Positions 8,948 to 18,331 of a stretch of 64,000 bases of DNA are shown here, piece by piece. The notes below the pieces were generated by a model that was not told the DNA's origin, made no database searches, and worked only from the letters and a program-made list of their open reading frames with translations. Every line of letters starts with the position of its first letter. The first letter of the stretch is position 1. The position numbers were made by a program, and so were the translations under genes. Source of the DNA: Saccharopolyspora rhizosphaerae (GTDB lineage: Bacteria > Actinomycetota > Actinomycetes > Mycobacteriales > Pseudonocardiaceae); the NCBI RefSeq assembly GCF_003931915.1, contig NZ_RSAA01000020.1, positions 124,001-188,000 on the forward strand, written 5' to 3'.

Positions 8948-10131
8948 CAGCGCCCACCTCCCGGGTGCGGTGAGCCGGTGTCGCGCAGGGCGTCGACCAG
9001 CGGGAGCGGGAGGTCCGGCGCACGGCCGTGCCGCAGCGAGTCGACCGCGTCGGCCGGGGACGGCAGCGGGACCGCGCCGGAGACGATCGGTTCGACGCGC
9101 TTGCAGGCGTCGGCGAGCACGGGCGGGACCGGGCGCTGCGGCGGCGCCTCGCGCAGCAGCTTGCACACCAGGACGATCGGCGGGTGGGTGAGCTCGTTGA
9201 TGTTGCCCCGGGTGCGGGTGACCCGGGCGGAGTCGTCGTAGGTGTTGGCCAGGTTCGACATGCCCAGCGGTGCCAGGTCGGTGACCTCCTCCAGCGCCGC
9301 CCGCTGGTCGACGAGCACCTGCGTCACCGCGCTCAGGTGGTCCACGTTGGACTGCAGGACCGCGCGGTTGTCGCGGATGAAGGCCGCGGTCTCCGACAGC
9401 GCGGGGCCGAGTTCCCGCAGCGCGGCACCGAGTTCGCCGCGCTCGGCGGCCAGGATCCCGGCGGTGTCGGCGAGTTGCGCGTTGAACCGCCGCACCTCGT
9501 GGTCGCTGTCGGCGAGGGTGCGGTGGAACAGCTGCAGGTTGTCGACGGTGGCGAAGAGGTCTTCCTTGGACCCCGCCAACGTGCTGGTGGCCTCGCCGAG
9601 CTGCCGCAGCATGTCGTTGAGCTGGGCGCCGTTGCCGCCCAGGTTCGCGGCCTGCACGTCGAGGAAGTCCGACAACGCGCCGTCGCGGTTGGCACCTTCC
9701 GGACCGAGCATCCGCATCGTGCGGTCGGTGTTGCGGTTGATCTCGTCGAGCTCCAGCGGTGTGGCGGTGCGCTCGCGCGGGACCACCGCGCCGTCCTCGA
9801 GGACGGGCCCGCCCTCGTAGGCGGGGGTGAACTGCACGTAGCGGTCGCTGACCAGGCTCGGCGCGACCGCAACAGCTTTCGCGTCGGCCGGGATCGGGGT
9901 GCCGTCCTCGACGCGCATCTCGACCCGCACCCGGGTTCCTTCCGGCACGACCTCGGTCACCGAACCGACCCGCATGCCCAGCACCCGCACGTCGGTGCCG
10001 GGGAACAACCCGACGGCGGCGCTGAAGTAGGCGGTCACCGAGGTGCGTTCGGCCAGCGCCACGGCCCACCAGGCACCTCCGGTGAGCAGCAGCGCTGCGG
10101 CGAGCACCATCGCCATCACCCGGCGGTTCAT
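8947..10131 (-). CDS. mceD: MceD, substrate-binding protein of mce importer
   Basis: A 394-residue Mce protein. N-terminal membrane anchor (VMAMVLAAALLLTGGAWWAV) is followed by the MCE domain (GLFPGTDVRVLGMRVGSV near 40-60) and a long helical needle region; the C-terminus is a proline-containing tail ending PHPGGGR. ATG at 10131 overlaps the mceC stop (ATGA). Fourth mce gene in the fixed A-F order, which is the reason for the letter. Confidence 0.92.
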   Translation of the reverse strand: MNRRVMAMVLAAALLLTGGAWWAVALAERTSVTAYFSAAVGLFPGTDVRVLGMRVGSVTEVVPEGTRVRVEMRVEDGTPIPADAKAVAVAPSLVSDRYVQFTPAYEGGPVLEDGAVVPRERTATPLELDEINRNTDRTMRMLGPEGANRDGALSDFLDVQAANLGGNGAQLNDMLRQLGEATSTLAGSKEDLFATVDNLQLFHRTLADSDHEVRRFNAQLADTAGILAAERGELGAALRELGPALSETAAFIRDNRAVLQSNVDHLSAVTQVLVDQRAALEEVTDLAPLGMSNLANTYDDSARVTRTRGNINELTHPPIVLVCKLLREAPPQRPVPPVLADACKRVEPIVSGAVPLPSPADAVDSLRHGRAPDLPLPLVDALRDTGSPHPGGGR

Positions 10132-11159
10132 CGCGGACCTCCTCGACCGGACCCGCCCTCGATCGGCGGGGCACAGCCCTGCTCGTTGGCCGTCACCGGG
10201 CCGAGCTGCAGCACGGGCGGGACCTGACCGCACACGTAGCTGTCGAACCAGCGCCCGTTGGCAACGGTGTTGCTGAAGTAGCGCGCGAACGGGGCCAGGT
10301 TCTGCAGGCCGCGGTTGAGGTTGTCCTGGTTGCGGTGCAGCACCTCGGTGACCCGTTGCAGCGTGGCCAGCGCGGGTTGGAGCTGCGCGCGGTTGTCGGC
10401 GACGAGCCCGCGCAGCTGCTCGGAGAGCTCCCGCGTGCTGCGCAACAGGGTGGCGATCGCGTCTCGGCGGAAGCGGATCTCCTCCATGAGCAGGTTGCCG
10501 TCGGCGATCAGCTTGGCGAAGACCTGGTCCCGGTCGGCCAGCACCTGGCTGACCTGGCGGGTGCCGCTGAGCAGCTGGTCGAGCTGCTCGTCCCGCCGCG
10601 AGATGACCTGGGAGAACGCCGTAAGCCCGCGCAGCGCCTCACCGACGTGCGCGGGAGTGCCGCGGAAGGTGTCGGCCATGGTCTGGAAGCTCTGCGCCAG
10701 CGCGGCGGTGTCGACCTCGCCGGAGGTGCGCCCGAGGTCCTGGAACGCCTCGGTGACGTCGTAGGGCGAGCGGGTGCGCTCGGCGGTGATCGGCTCGGAC
10801 GGGTCCTGCTCGCGCTCTCCCCGCGGGTCCAGCGACAGGAACTTCTGGCCCAACAGGGTCTTGATCTCGATGGAGGCCGTGGTGCGGTCGCCGACCCAGG
10901 CGTCGTCGACGCGGAAGGCGACCTCGACGTGCTTGCCGCGCAACGACATCGACGTCACCGTGCCGGCCTTGACGCCGGCGATGCGGACCTCGTCGTCGGG
11001 CTTGAGCCCGGCGGCCTCGGTGAACTGCGCGCGGTAGGTGGTGCCGCCGACCACCGGCAGGTCCTCGAAGTAGAACGCCAGCAATGACACGACGGTGATC
11101 AGCACCAGTCCCACCACCCCGGCGGCGGCCGGGTCGCGCTGCTTGAGCCGGCGGATCAT
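10128..11159 (-). CDS. mceC: MceC, substrate-binding protein of mce importer
   Basis: A 343-residue Mce protein. Anchor AAGVVGLVLITVVSLLAFYF near residues 11-30, MCE domain with FTEAAGLKPDDEVRIAGVKAGTV, then helices and a C-terminal conserved segment with YFSNTVANGRWFDSYVC, a block shared with mceB and typical of MceB/C. ATG at 11159 overlaps the mceB stop (ATGA). A much longer frame upstream of this start is out-of-frame shadow of mceB. Confidence 0.92.
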   Translation of the reverse strand: MIRRLKQRDPAAAGVVGLVLITVVSLLAFYFEDLPVVGGTTYRAQFTEAAGLKPDDEVRIAGVKAGTVTSMSLRGKHVEVAFRVDDAWVGDRTTASIEIKTLLGQKFLSLDPRGEREQDPSEPITAERTRSPYDVTEAFQDLGRTSGEVDTAALAQSFQTMADTFRGTPAHVGEALRGLTAFSQVISRRDEQLDQLLSGTRQVSQVLADRDQVFAKLIADGNLLMEEIRFRRDAIATLLRSTRELSEQLRGLVADNRAQLQPALATLQRVTEVLHRNQDNLNRGLQNLAPFARYFSNTVANGRWFDSYVCGQVPPVLQLGPVTANEQGCAPPIEGGSGRGGPR

Positions 11160-12184
11160 CGGCACCTCCCCGGCATCTGCTCCGGAGGCGTGGTCGGCAG
11201 CGGCACCGCCACGCCGAGGCTGGAGATGCGCACCTGCCCGGAGCTCCGGCACAAGAAGTAGTTGAACCAGGACCCGTAGCTGGCGGTGCGGTTGATGGTG
11301 TTGAGCTTGTCGGGCAGTCCACTGGCGAAGCGCTCCACCAGCGGGCGGTGGTCGTCGAGGTTGCGCGAGAGCACGCCGAGGTGGTGGATGCTCTCCCGCA
11401 GCGGCTTCCGGCCTTCGGCGAGCAGCCCCGCGGTGGCCTCGTTGACCTCCCCGATGCCCTCGACGGCGGAGCCGATCTGCTCGCGGTCGGCGGCCAGACC
11501 GGACACCACCTGCTGGGTCTGCACCAGCACCTCGTCGAGCTCGGCGTTGCGGCTGCTGATGGTGCCGAGCACCTCGTTGAGGTTCGTGACGACCTCGCCG
11601 ATCACCTGGTCGCGGGAGGCCAGCGTCTGGGTCAGCGAGGCGATGTGGGACAGCAAGCTCTGCACGGTGCCGCCTTCGCCCTGCAGGGTTTGGATGATCG
11701 CGTGCGAGAGCTTGTTGACGTCCTCCGGCGCGAGGGCCTGCAGCAGCGGCTTGAACCCGTTGAACAGCACGGTCAGGTTCAACGCGGGTCTGCTGCGATC
11801 GATCGGGATCGTCGAGCCCTCCGGCATCGCCTCGGGGGAACCCTCCCCTCCTTCGACGGCGAGGTAGCGCTGGCCGATGAGGTTGCGGTACTTGATCGAG
11901 GCGGTCGTCGAGGCGGGCAGGGAGCGGTCGCCGAAGAGCGTGAACCGCACGTGCGCCTGCCGCCTCTCGGCGATCTCGATGGAGTCGACCTGGCCGACCT
12001 TGACCCCGGCGATGCGCACGTCGTCGCCCTCGTTGAGCCCGGTGACGTCGGTGAACCGCGCCGAGTACTCGGTGGTCGGGCCGAAGCTCGTGTTGGCGAT
12101 GGTGATCCCGAGAAGGCCGGTGGCCAGCAAGGTCACCGCCACGAACACCACGAGCTTGGTCAGCGACGGCCTGATCGCTCTCAT
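11156..12184 (-). CDS. mceB: MceB, substrate-binding protein of mce importer
   Basis: A 342-residue Mce protein with anchor LTKLVVFVAVTLLATGLLGITIA, MCE domain (FTDVTGLNEGDDVRIAGVKVGQV), helical needle and C-terminal ASYGSWFNYFLC block. Its start overlaps the stop of mceA. It is the closest relative of MceC in the operon. Confidence 0.92.
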   Translation of the reverse strand: MRAIRPSLTKLVVFVAVTLLATGLLGITIANTSFGPTTEYSARFTDVTGLNEGDDVRIAGVKVGQVDSIEIAERRQAHVRFTLFGDRSLPASTTASIKYRNLIGQRYLAVEGGEGSPEAMPEGSTIPIDRSRPALNLTVLFNGFKPLLQALAPEDVNKLSHAIIQTLQGEGGTVQSLLSHIASLTQTLASRDQVIGEVVTNLNEVLGTISSRNAELDEVLVQTQQVVSGLAADREQIGSAVEGIGEVNEATAGLLAEGRKPLRESIHHLGVLSRNLDDHRPLVERFASGLPDKLNTINRTASYGSWFNYFLCRSSGQVRISSLGVAVPLPTTPPEQMPGRCR

Positions 12185-13503
12185 CGCACCTCCACCTGCG
12201 CTCCCCGGTACAGCGGGCCGACCAGCAGGCTGCTCCAGCCCGGGACCTCCTCCGGGCGCAACCGGGTCGAGGGGGCAAGCAGCGCGGCGATGAGGCGCCG
12301 CTCGGCCGTCGAGTGCTGGATCGAACCCGACGGTCCGGTGGCCGAGCTCGGACTGGTCGACGCCGGCGGCGTGTGCTGCTCGCGCCGCGGCGGGTGGGTC
12401 GAGCCGTCACGCGGTGGTCCGCCACCCGGCAGGTCGGCGGGCATCGGGACCTGGTCGTAGCAGCGGGGTCCGCGCCGGTCCTCCCAGCGGGGTTCGTCGT
12501 GGCCGGGCAGGTACTTGTCGCCGTCATCGCTGATCTCCACCCGCAGCCGGACCACCCCCGGTGTGTCGGTCCCCTTGCCGGCGACCTGGTCGAAGCGCGG
12601 CACGGCGTCGGCGAGGTCCTCGAACAGGCAGGGGTATTCGGGTGAGTAGCGGGCGAGCAGGCGGAGCTGCTCGCGGCTGGCCGCGTTGAGCTCGATGATG
12701 TTGTTCTGGTTGGCCCGCAGGAACCCGTCCAGGTCCCCTGCTCCGGTGGTGACCGTGCGGTAGAGGCGTTCCAGCCCTGCGCGGTTCTCGGCCACGGTCC
12801 GGTGGTTGACCGCCAGGTCGCGCAGCGCCCCCACCAGGTCGGGGGCGGTGTCGGCGTAGAGGTGGGCGACGTCGCCCAGCGCCCGGATGTTGGCCTGGAG
12901 CTCGGGCAGCGCGGGGTTGAACTGCTCCAGGAGCCGGTTGGTCTCCGCCAGCGTCTCGCCGAGCTGCTCGCCGCGTCCGTCCAGCGCCATCGAGACGGTG
13001 TTGAGCGTGCTGGCGAGCTTGTCCGGCTTGACCGCTCGCAAGACCGGCATCAGGTCGCTGAGCACCTCCTCCAGCTCGATCGAGGCCGTGCTGCGGTCCT
13101 GCTCGATGACGTCGTCGTCGCGCAGCGGCTCCGGGGACGGCGTCGCCGGCGGGACGAGGCTGACGTAGCGCTCGCCGAACAAGGTCTTCGGCAGCAGGCG
13201 CGCGGTGACCTCGGCCGGGATGAGGGCGACCTTGTCCGGGTGCAGCGCCAGGTCGAGCTCGGCTCCGCTCGCGGTGGCCCGCACCTCCCGCACCTCGCCG
13301 ACGACCAGTCCGCGGACCTTGACGTCGGCGGGCGGTTGCAACTGATTGCCGACCCGGTCGGTGCGCAGCAGCACGTGCACCACCGGCGTGAACGCCTTCT
13401 GGTACACCGCGACCGTCGAGGCCAGGAACAGCACGATCACGCTGATGAACACCGCGCCGACCACCCGTCGGCGCAGCACTCCCACCTGCTCCCCCGCGCT
13501 CAT
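12181..13503 (-). CDS. mceA: MceA, substrate-binding protein of mce importer
   Basis: First and longest Mce protein here, 440 residues. An N-terminal membrane segment (VVGAVFISVIVLFLASTVAVY) precedes the MCE domain (LLRTDRVGNQLQPPADVKVRGLVVGEV). Helical and FLRANQNNIIELNAASREQL segments follow. The final 90 residues are a Pro/Ser/Thr-rich, probably disordered tail, unlike the shorter B-D proteins. It overlaps yrbEB by 4 bp, so permease and binding proteins are co-expressed. Confidence 0.92.
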   Translation of the reverse strand: MSAGEQVGVLRRRVVGAVFISVIVLFLASTVAVYQKAFTPVVHVLLRTDRVGNQLQPPADVKVRGLVVGEVREVRATASGAELDLALHPDKVALIPAEVTARLLPKTLFGERYVSLVPPATPSPEPLRDDDVIEQDRSTASIELEEVLSDLMPVLRAVKPDKLASTLNTVSMALDGRGEQLGETLAETNRLLEQFNPALPELQANIRALGDVAHLYADTAPDLVGALRDLAVNHRTVAENRAGLERLYRTVTTGAGDLDGFLRANQNNIIELNAASREQLRLLARYSPEYPCLFEDLADAVPRFDQVAGKGTDTPGVVRLRVEISDDGDKYLPGHDEPRWEDRRGPRCYDQVPMPADLPGGGPPRDGSTHPPRREQHTPPASTSPSSATGPSGSIQHSTAERRLIAALLAPSTRLRPEEVPGWSSLLVGPLYRGAQVEVR

Positions 13504-14339
13504 CCGGCGATCCGCACCGTCGTGGTCGCGCCCCAGATGGCGAGGCTGAGGAAGAAGTCGAGGACGTTGAGCGAGATGATCGCGGTGCGCACCGCCCGGC
13601 CCACCGCGCTGCCGACTCCGGCCGGGCCACCGGCGGCGCGGAAGCCGTAGTAGCAGTGCACCAGGATGATCACCAGGCTGAACAGCAGCACCTTACCGAA
13701 GGAGAACAGCACGTCCTGCGGCGGCAGGAACAGGTGGAAGTAGTGGTCGTAGGTGCCCGCCGACTGGCCGTAGAAGTACACCGTGATCACGCGGGAGGCC
13801 AGGTAGGACGACATCAGCCCGATCACGTACAGCGGGACCACCGCGCCGAGCCCGGCCAGCACGCGCGTGGTGACCAGGAACGGGACGCTGCGCACCGCCA
13901 TGACTTCCAGCGCATCGATCTCCTCGGAGATGCGCATCGCGCCGAGCTGCGCGGTGAACCCGCAGCCCACGGTCGCCGACAGCGCCAGCCCCGCCACCAA
14001 GGGGGCGACCTCCCGGGTGTTGAAGTAGGCGCTGACGAACCCGGTGAAGCTGGCCGTGCCGAGCTGGTTGAGCGCGGTGTAGCCCTGCATCCCGACGACG
14101 GTGCCGGTGAACAGGGTCATGCCCACCATCACGCCGATCGTGCCGCCGAGCACGGCCAGCGCCCCGCTGCCGAAGGTCACCTCGGCCAGCAGCCGCACGA
14201 CCTCCTTGGAGTAGCGGCGCAGCGTCCGGGGCGCCCACGCGAGCGCGCGCAGGTAGAACAGCGCTTGGTCGCCGGAGGTGTCGAGCACCTGCAGCGGCCG
14301 GTTGAGCAGCCGCCGGACGCGGCCCGTCGCCATGACCAC
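13500..14339 (-). CDS. yrbEB: YrbEB/MlaE-family permease of mce importer
   Basis: A 279-residue integral membrane permease of the MlaE (DUF140) family with five or six membrane segments. The conserved core near residues 125-170 reads GCGFTAQLGAMRISEEIDALEVMAV, containing the EExDAxxVM motif thought to contact the ATPase. No MceG/Mkl ATPase gene is in the window, so the ATPase is presumably encoded elsewhere, as in mycobacteria. GTG at 14339, alternative ATG at 14333, 3 bp after yrbEA. Confidence 0.93.
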   Translation of the reverse strand: MVMATGRVRRLLNRPLQVLDTSGDQALFYLRALAWAPRTLRRYSKEVVRLLAEVTFGSGALAVLGGTIGVMVGMTLFTGTVVGMQGYTALNQLGTASFTGFVSAYFNTREVAPLVAGLALSATVGCGFTAQLGAMRISEEIDALEVMAVRSVPFLVTTRVLAGLGAVVPLYVIGLMSSYLASRVITVYFYGQSAGTYDHYFHLFLPPQDVLFSFGKVLLFSLVIILVHCYYGFRAAGGPAGVGSAVGRAVRTAIISLNVLDFFLSLAIWGATTTVRIAG

Positions 14340-14342
14340 GGC

Positions 14343-15131
14343 TCACATCCCCTTCGGCGGGACGAGCTGCAGGTAGATCGCGGTGAGCACCACGTTGACC
14401 AGGAACAGCAGCATGAACGAGATGACCACCGCCTGGTTCACCGCGTCGCCCACGCCCTTCGGGCCGGGCGCCGGGTTGAGCCCGCGGTGCGCGGCGACCA
14501 CGCCGGCGATGAACCCGAAGATCACCGCCTTGATCTCGCCGATCCACAGGTCGGGCAGCTGGGCGAGGCCGTTGAAGCTGGCCATGTAGGCGCCGGGCGT
14601 GCCGCCCTGCATGATCACGTTGAAGAAGTAGCCGCCGAGCACGCCGACGACGCTGACCACGCCGTTGAGCAAGGTCGCGACCAGCATCGCCGCGAGCACC
14701 CGTGGCACGACCAACCGGTGGACCGGTGAGACGCCCAGGGTCTCCATCGCCGCGATCTCGTCGCGGATGGTGCGCGCGCCCAGGTCCGCGCAGATCGCCG
14801 AACCGCCGGCACCGGCGATGAGCAGCGCGGTGATCAGCGGGCTGGCCTGCTGGATGATGGCCAGCACGCTGGAGGCGCCGGTGAACGACTGGGCCCCGAT
14901 CTGCTTGGTCAGCGACCCGAGCTGCAGCGCGATCACCGCCCCGAACGGGATGGACACCAGGGCGGTGGGCAGGATGGTCACGCTGGCGACGAACCAGGAC
15001 TGCTGGACGAACTCGCGCCACTGGAAGGGCCGGACGAACAACGCCCTGGCCACGTCCACGGCGTGCAGGAACAGCCGTCCCGTCTCGCTGAGCGGACCGG
15101 TACCGCCCGGTCGCGCCACACCCACACCCAT
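14343..15131 (-). CDS. yrbEA: YrbEA/MlaE-family permease of mce importer
   Basis: First gene of the mce operon, 262 residues, MlaE-family permease. The conserved segment GGSAICADLGARTIRDEIAAMETLGVSP lies near 118-145, parallel to the motif in YrbEB; hydrophobic segments flank it. ATG at 15131 is chosen because GGGGAG stands 5 bases upstream; the frame stays open to 15230 but the added 33 residues are Cys/Pro-rich and not family-like. Confidence 0.93.
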   Translation of the reverse strand: MGVGVARPGGTGPLSETGRLFLHAVDVARALFVRPFQWREFVQQSWFVASVTILPTALVSIPFGAVIALQLGSLTKQIGAQSFTGASSVLAIIQQASPLITALLIAGAGGSAICADLGARTIRDEIAAMETLGVSPVHRLVVPRVLAAMLVATLLNGVVSVVGVLGGYFFNVIMQGGTPGAYMASFNGLAQLPDLWIGEIKAVIFGFIAGVVAAHRGLNPAPGPKGVGDAVNQAVVISFMLLFLVNVVLTAIYLQLVPPKGM

Positions 15132-15355
15132 CGCCGCTCCCCGGTGATCTCGGCAGGGCATCCAGGGTGATCCAGGGCACTCGGCGCTTCCAGGGGCACG
15201 TTGCCCCACGATTCCTCCAGCCTGGTGCACATCACCCGTAACCCAGCGCGGAGCGACGACGATGTGACCAGTTCAGCTGGCACGAAAACGACTGCGACTC
15301 AACAGGATCCGGCGGTCCCAAGTGGAACCGGGGCGTCCGCTCGACCGCCCCGGAC
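15132..15355. other. divergent region between mce operon and hydrolase gene
   Basis: Gene-free spacer that must hold the mce promoter on the minus strand and the hydrolase promoter on the plus strand. Apart from the SigB-type site at 15356-15380 no clear operator was seen. Confidence 0.4.
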
Positions 15356-15380
15356 GGTTCACGGCGCGCTGCGCGGGTAC
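15356..15380 (+). promoter_or_regulatory. SigB/SigF-type promoter for hydrolase gene
   Basis: GGTT, 15-base spacer, GGGTAC. It fits the GNNT-N14-16-GGGTA pattern and ends 47 bp before the GTG at 15428. One of nine such sites in the window. Confidence 0.5.
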
Positions 15381-15427
15381 TCCTCCGAGCGGAGTCCGGG
15401 GTTCGACGGGAACGGAGGTTTCGCGGC

Positions 15428-16318
15428 GTGGTGAGCTGGCAGGCACGACTGGTCCTCGCCCAGTACTGGCTGACTCGACGCAAGCAGGTCTTCGCCGACC
15501 CGGAGAAGCTGCGGGAGAGCGCCGAGAGCCACCAGGCGGAGAGCGTGCAGGTGCCGAACTGGGTGCACCGGCGCTTCCGCGTCGAGGCGTCCGACGTGCA
15601 CGGGCACCGCTGCTACACGCTGCACCCGCGCCGGCCGGAGAACACCCAGCACATCCTCTACCTGCACGGAGGCGCCTACGTGCACCAAGTGGAGACCGCG
15701 CACTGGCGGTTCCTGGCGCGGCTGATCGAGGCGACCGGGTCGGTGGTGACGGTGCCGATCTACCCGTTGGCACCCACCTCGGCCTACGACGAGACGCTGG
15801 CGATGGTGTGGCAGACCTACCAGCAGGTCTTGAGCCGGCTGCCCCCGCAGGACCAGGTGGTCATGGGTGATTCGGCGGGCGGCGGCCTGGCGCTGTTCGT
15901 GGCGCAGCGCATCAAGCAGCACGGCGGGCCCCAGCCGCGCCGCTTGGTGCTGTTCGCGCCGTGGCTCGACCTCACCACGAGCGATCCGCGGATCGACGAG
16001 CTCGAGCCGCACGACCCGTTCCTGAGCGCCCCGGGGCTGCGCGAGGCCGCCCGCCTCTACACCCGCGACCTCGACCTGCGCGACCACCGGATCAGCCCGC
16101 TGTTCGGCGACCTGTCCGGCCTGGCGCCGATGAGCGTGTTCACCGGCACCCGGGACGTGCTGCTCGCCGACTCGCGGCGGTTGCGCGACCGGCTCCGCGA
16201 GAGCGGCTCCGAGATCGACTACGAGGAGTACACCGGGATGTTCCACGGGTGGGTCCTGCAGTCGCTCCCGGAAGCCGAGCACGCGAGGAACCGCGTTTCC
16301 GCGCTCGTCGGTGATTGA
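15428..16318 (+). CDS. alpha/beta hydrolase, HSL/esterase family
   Basis: A 296-residue carboxylesterase/lipase of the hormone-sensitive-lipase group. The oxyanion motif HGGAY is near residue 80, the nucleophile elbow GDSAGG near 143-148, the acid in GTRDVLLAD near 240 and the His in MFHGW near 270, so the triad is complete. No signal peptide. GTG at 15428 or the next codon GTG at 15431. Its position beside the mce operon suggests a role in lipid or ester use, which is inference. Likely SigB-type promoter 15356-15380. Confidence 0.9.
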   Translation: MVSWQARLVLAQYWLTRRKQVFADPEKLRESAESHQAESVQVPNWVHRRFRVEASDVHGHRCYTLHPRRPENTQHILYLHGGAYVHQVETAHWRFLARLIEATGSVVTVPIYPLAPTSAYDETLAMVWQTYQQVLSRLPPQDQVVMGDSAGGGLALFVAQRIKQHGGPQPRRLVLFAPWLDLTTSDPRIDELEPHDPFLSAPGLREAARLYTRDLDLRDHRISPLFGDLSGLAPMSVFTGTRDVLLADSRRLRDRLRESGSEIDYEEYTGMFHGWVLQSLPEAEHARNRVSALVGD

Positions 16319-16382
16319 ACCCGGGCGAACCGGGGAAACCGTCCTTGAAGTGATCCCCGACATGCCGAAGAGGTGAGCGGCG

Positions 16383-16580
16383 ATGACGCATCCGCCCAAT
16401 CCCGACCGCGTGCAGCCGTTCCTCAAGGAGGTGCACTACCCGGTCAGCAAGGCCGAACTCGTGCACATCGCCGAGGAGCAGGACGTCGACACCGAGGTGC
16501 TGCGAGCCGTGCGGCTGGTTCCGGACCGCACCTACGAAACGCAGGAAGAGGTGCGCGACGAGGTCGCGTTCGGAAGTTGA
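16383..16580 (+). CDS. small DUF2795-type protein
   Basis: A 65-residue soluble protein. The body VHYPVSKAELVHIAEEQDVDTEVLRAVRLVPDRTYETQEEVRDEV matches the pattern of DUF2795 proteins, which end in a DRxYxxxxEVxxEV-like motif. An AGGTGAGCGGCG leader provides the ribosome site. Function unknown. It converges with the phosphatase gene at 16585, a 4-bp gap. Confidence 0.75.
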   Translation: MTHPPNPDRVQPFLKEVHYPVSKAELVHIAEEQDVDTEVLRAVRLVPDRTYETQEEVRDEVAFGS

Positions 16581-16584
16581 CCCG

Positions 16585-17808
16585 CTAGACGGCGGCGGTC
16601 GCCCTGCTCAGGACGAGCAAGGTCACATCGTCGTTCGACGATTCCGTGACCAGCTCGTTCATCACCGTGGCGCACACCGCGCCGGCCGGTGCGCAGGTGA
16701 CCGCCCCGCACAGGTTCTTCAGGCCGATGTCGATCGGCTGCTTGCCGCGTTCGACCAGCCCGTCGGTGTAGAAGCACACCACGGAGTCGGGCGCGACCTC
16801 GATCTCGGTCGTGCGCCGCGGCTTCTTCGAGACCTCGACGCCGACGGGCGGGTCGACGGGGGCGTCGACGAGTTCTCCACACCCGCCGGACTTGGCCACC
16901 ACCGGTGGGAGGTGGCCGGCTAGCGAGAACACCATGCGGGCCGTCGCCGGCTCGTAGATGGCGTAGGACACGGTGGCCATGGCGTCGGACTCGAAGTGCG
17001 TGACCTTGCGGTCGAGCTTGTGCAGCACGTGAGCCGGGTTGTCGTCGTCGAGCGCGTACGCGCGCAGAGCGCTGCGGAGCCGTCCCATCACCACGGCCGC
17101 CGACAACCCGTGGCCGACGACGTCGCCCACCACGATGCCGGTGCGGTCCCCCGGCAGGGCGAAGACGTCATACCAGTCACCGCCGATGCCGTGGTCGGCT
17201 CCGCCGACGTAGCGGCCGTCCATGGTCGCCGACGGGATCTCGGGCAGCTTGCCGGGCAGCAGGCTGTGCTGCAGGACTGTGGCCGCGATGCGTTCGGCCC
17301 GGGAGGAGCTCACCTGCGACACCGACGCGATGCGGTCGGCGGCGACCTGCACCAGGCGGGCGTCGTGATCGGTGAACGCGTGTTCTGTGAAAGCGCCTAC
17401 GCACAGCACTCCGATGGTCACCCCACTGCTGGTCACCATCGGGGCACCCGCTAGCGAACTGATCCCCCGCTCGCGCAGCGCACGGCTGACGAGGAGGTCA
17501 TCGGTCACCTGGTCGAACACGGAGGCTTGGCGATCTGCCAGGACCGTGCCGGCGAAACCGTGTCCCACCGGCATCCGCACGCCTTGTTTGACGGCGTCGT
17601 CGAGGCCCACCGCCGCGGTGGCGATCAGTTCTTCGCCGGCGGGGTCGAGCAACATCACGGTTGCCATGTCGACACCCAGCACCTCTCTGACCCGAGCGAG
17701 TATGTCCCGCAGCAGTCCGTTGACGTCGAGGTTGGCGAGAGAGGTGTCCGTGACCCGTTCAATGCGTCGCAAACGCTCCTCTGCGGATAGCTCCGCGGAA
17801 GCATGCAT
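16585..17808 (-). CDS. GAF-SpoIIE (PP2C) serine phosphatase
   Basis: About 407 residues: a GAF sensor domain (about 20-165, DMATVMLLDPAGEELIATAAVG) and a C-terminal SpoIIE/RsbU PP2C phosphatase (about 180-405). Metal-binding landmarks are GGDWYDVF near 222, GDVVGHG near 245 and NDDVTLLVL at the end. Such enzymes dephosphorylate STAS anti-anti-sigma factors, freeing a SigB/SigF-type sigma factor. The STAS and kinase genes lie just across a divergent 82-bp gap, which supports that role. ATG at 17808; a GTG at 17817 would add three residues. Confidence 0.92.
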   Translation of the reverse strand: MHASAELSAEERLRRIERVTDTSLANLDVNGLLRDILARVREVLGVDMATVMLLDPAGEELIATAAVGLDDAVKQGVRMPVGHGFAGTVLADRQASVFDQVTDDLLVSRALRERGISSLAGAPMVTSSGVTIGVLCVGAFTEHAFTDHDARLVQVAADRIASVSQVSSSRAERIAATVLQHSLLPGKLPEIPSATMDGRYVGGADHGIGGDWYDVFALPGDRTGIVVGDVVGHGLSAAVVMGRLRSALRAYALDDDNPAHVLHKLDRKVTHFESDAMATVSYAIYEPATARMVFSLAGHLPPVVAKSGGCGELVDAPVDPPVGVEVSKKPRRTTEIEVAPDSVVCFYTDGLVERGKQPIDIGLKNLCGAVTCAPAGAVCATVMNELVTESSNDDVTLLVLSRATAAV

Positions 17809-17889
17809 GTCCGTCACCGTACCCCGTGAGGGCTTCACGGAGCTGCGGCCGGGAGCCAATCTTTGCCAGGATCGGCCTGAACCATCATC

Positions 17890-18273
17890 ATGGAGACCAT
17901 GGAGCCCGACAACACCGAACACCAGACCCCCTTCAGCGCGGAGACCGAATGGTCGGGGCGTACGCTGCTCGTCACCGCGACGGGTGAAGTCGAACTGGTC
18001 AACGCGCCCAAGCTCGCGTCGGTGCTCGAGCAGGCGATCGAGGACCGCCCCGAGGTCTTGGTGCTCGACATCACGGGTGTGACGTTCCTGTCCTCGGCCG
18101 GGCTCGCCGTGCTCGTCCGCACTCACCGCAACGCCGAGGCGGCGAGCATCCGGTTCGGCGTCGTCGCAGACAACCCGGCCACCAGGAGGCCGATCCAGCT
18201 CATGGGGTTGGACCAGGAGTTCGAGCTCTTCGCCGACCGGGAAGGGGCGCTCGCCGGCGCCGCAGGTTTGTGA
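17890..18273 (+). CDS. STAS anti-sigma factor antagonist
   Basis: A 127-residue STAS-domain protein (RsbV/SpoIIAA class). The phosphorylatable serine is in LDITGVTFLSSAGLAVLV near residue 69, the family signature. It is expected to bind the anti-sigma kinase when unphosphorylated and be reset by the SpoIIE phosphatase next door. Start ATG 17890; a second ATG at 17899 has a GGAG close upstream and is possible. Confidence 0.92.
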   Translation: METMEPDNTEHQTPFSAETEWSGRTLLVTATGEVELVNAPKLASVLEQAIEDRPEVLVLDITGVTFLSSAGLAVLVRTHRNAEAASIRFGVVADNPATRRPIQLMGLDQEFELFADREGALAGAAGL

Positions 18274-18331
18274 ACGCCCGATCCGGCCGACCCTGAGAGC
18301 TGGGAGAGCCCCGAACCGTGAGGACGCACCT

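Noticed and set aside
7796-10174. Very long minus-strand frame across mceE and mceD
   Set aside because: Only its last part (mceE from 8947) is real; the first part is out of frame with mceD.
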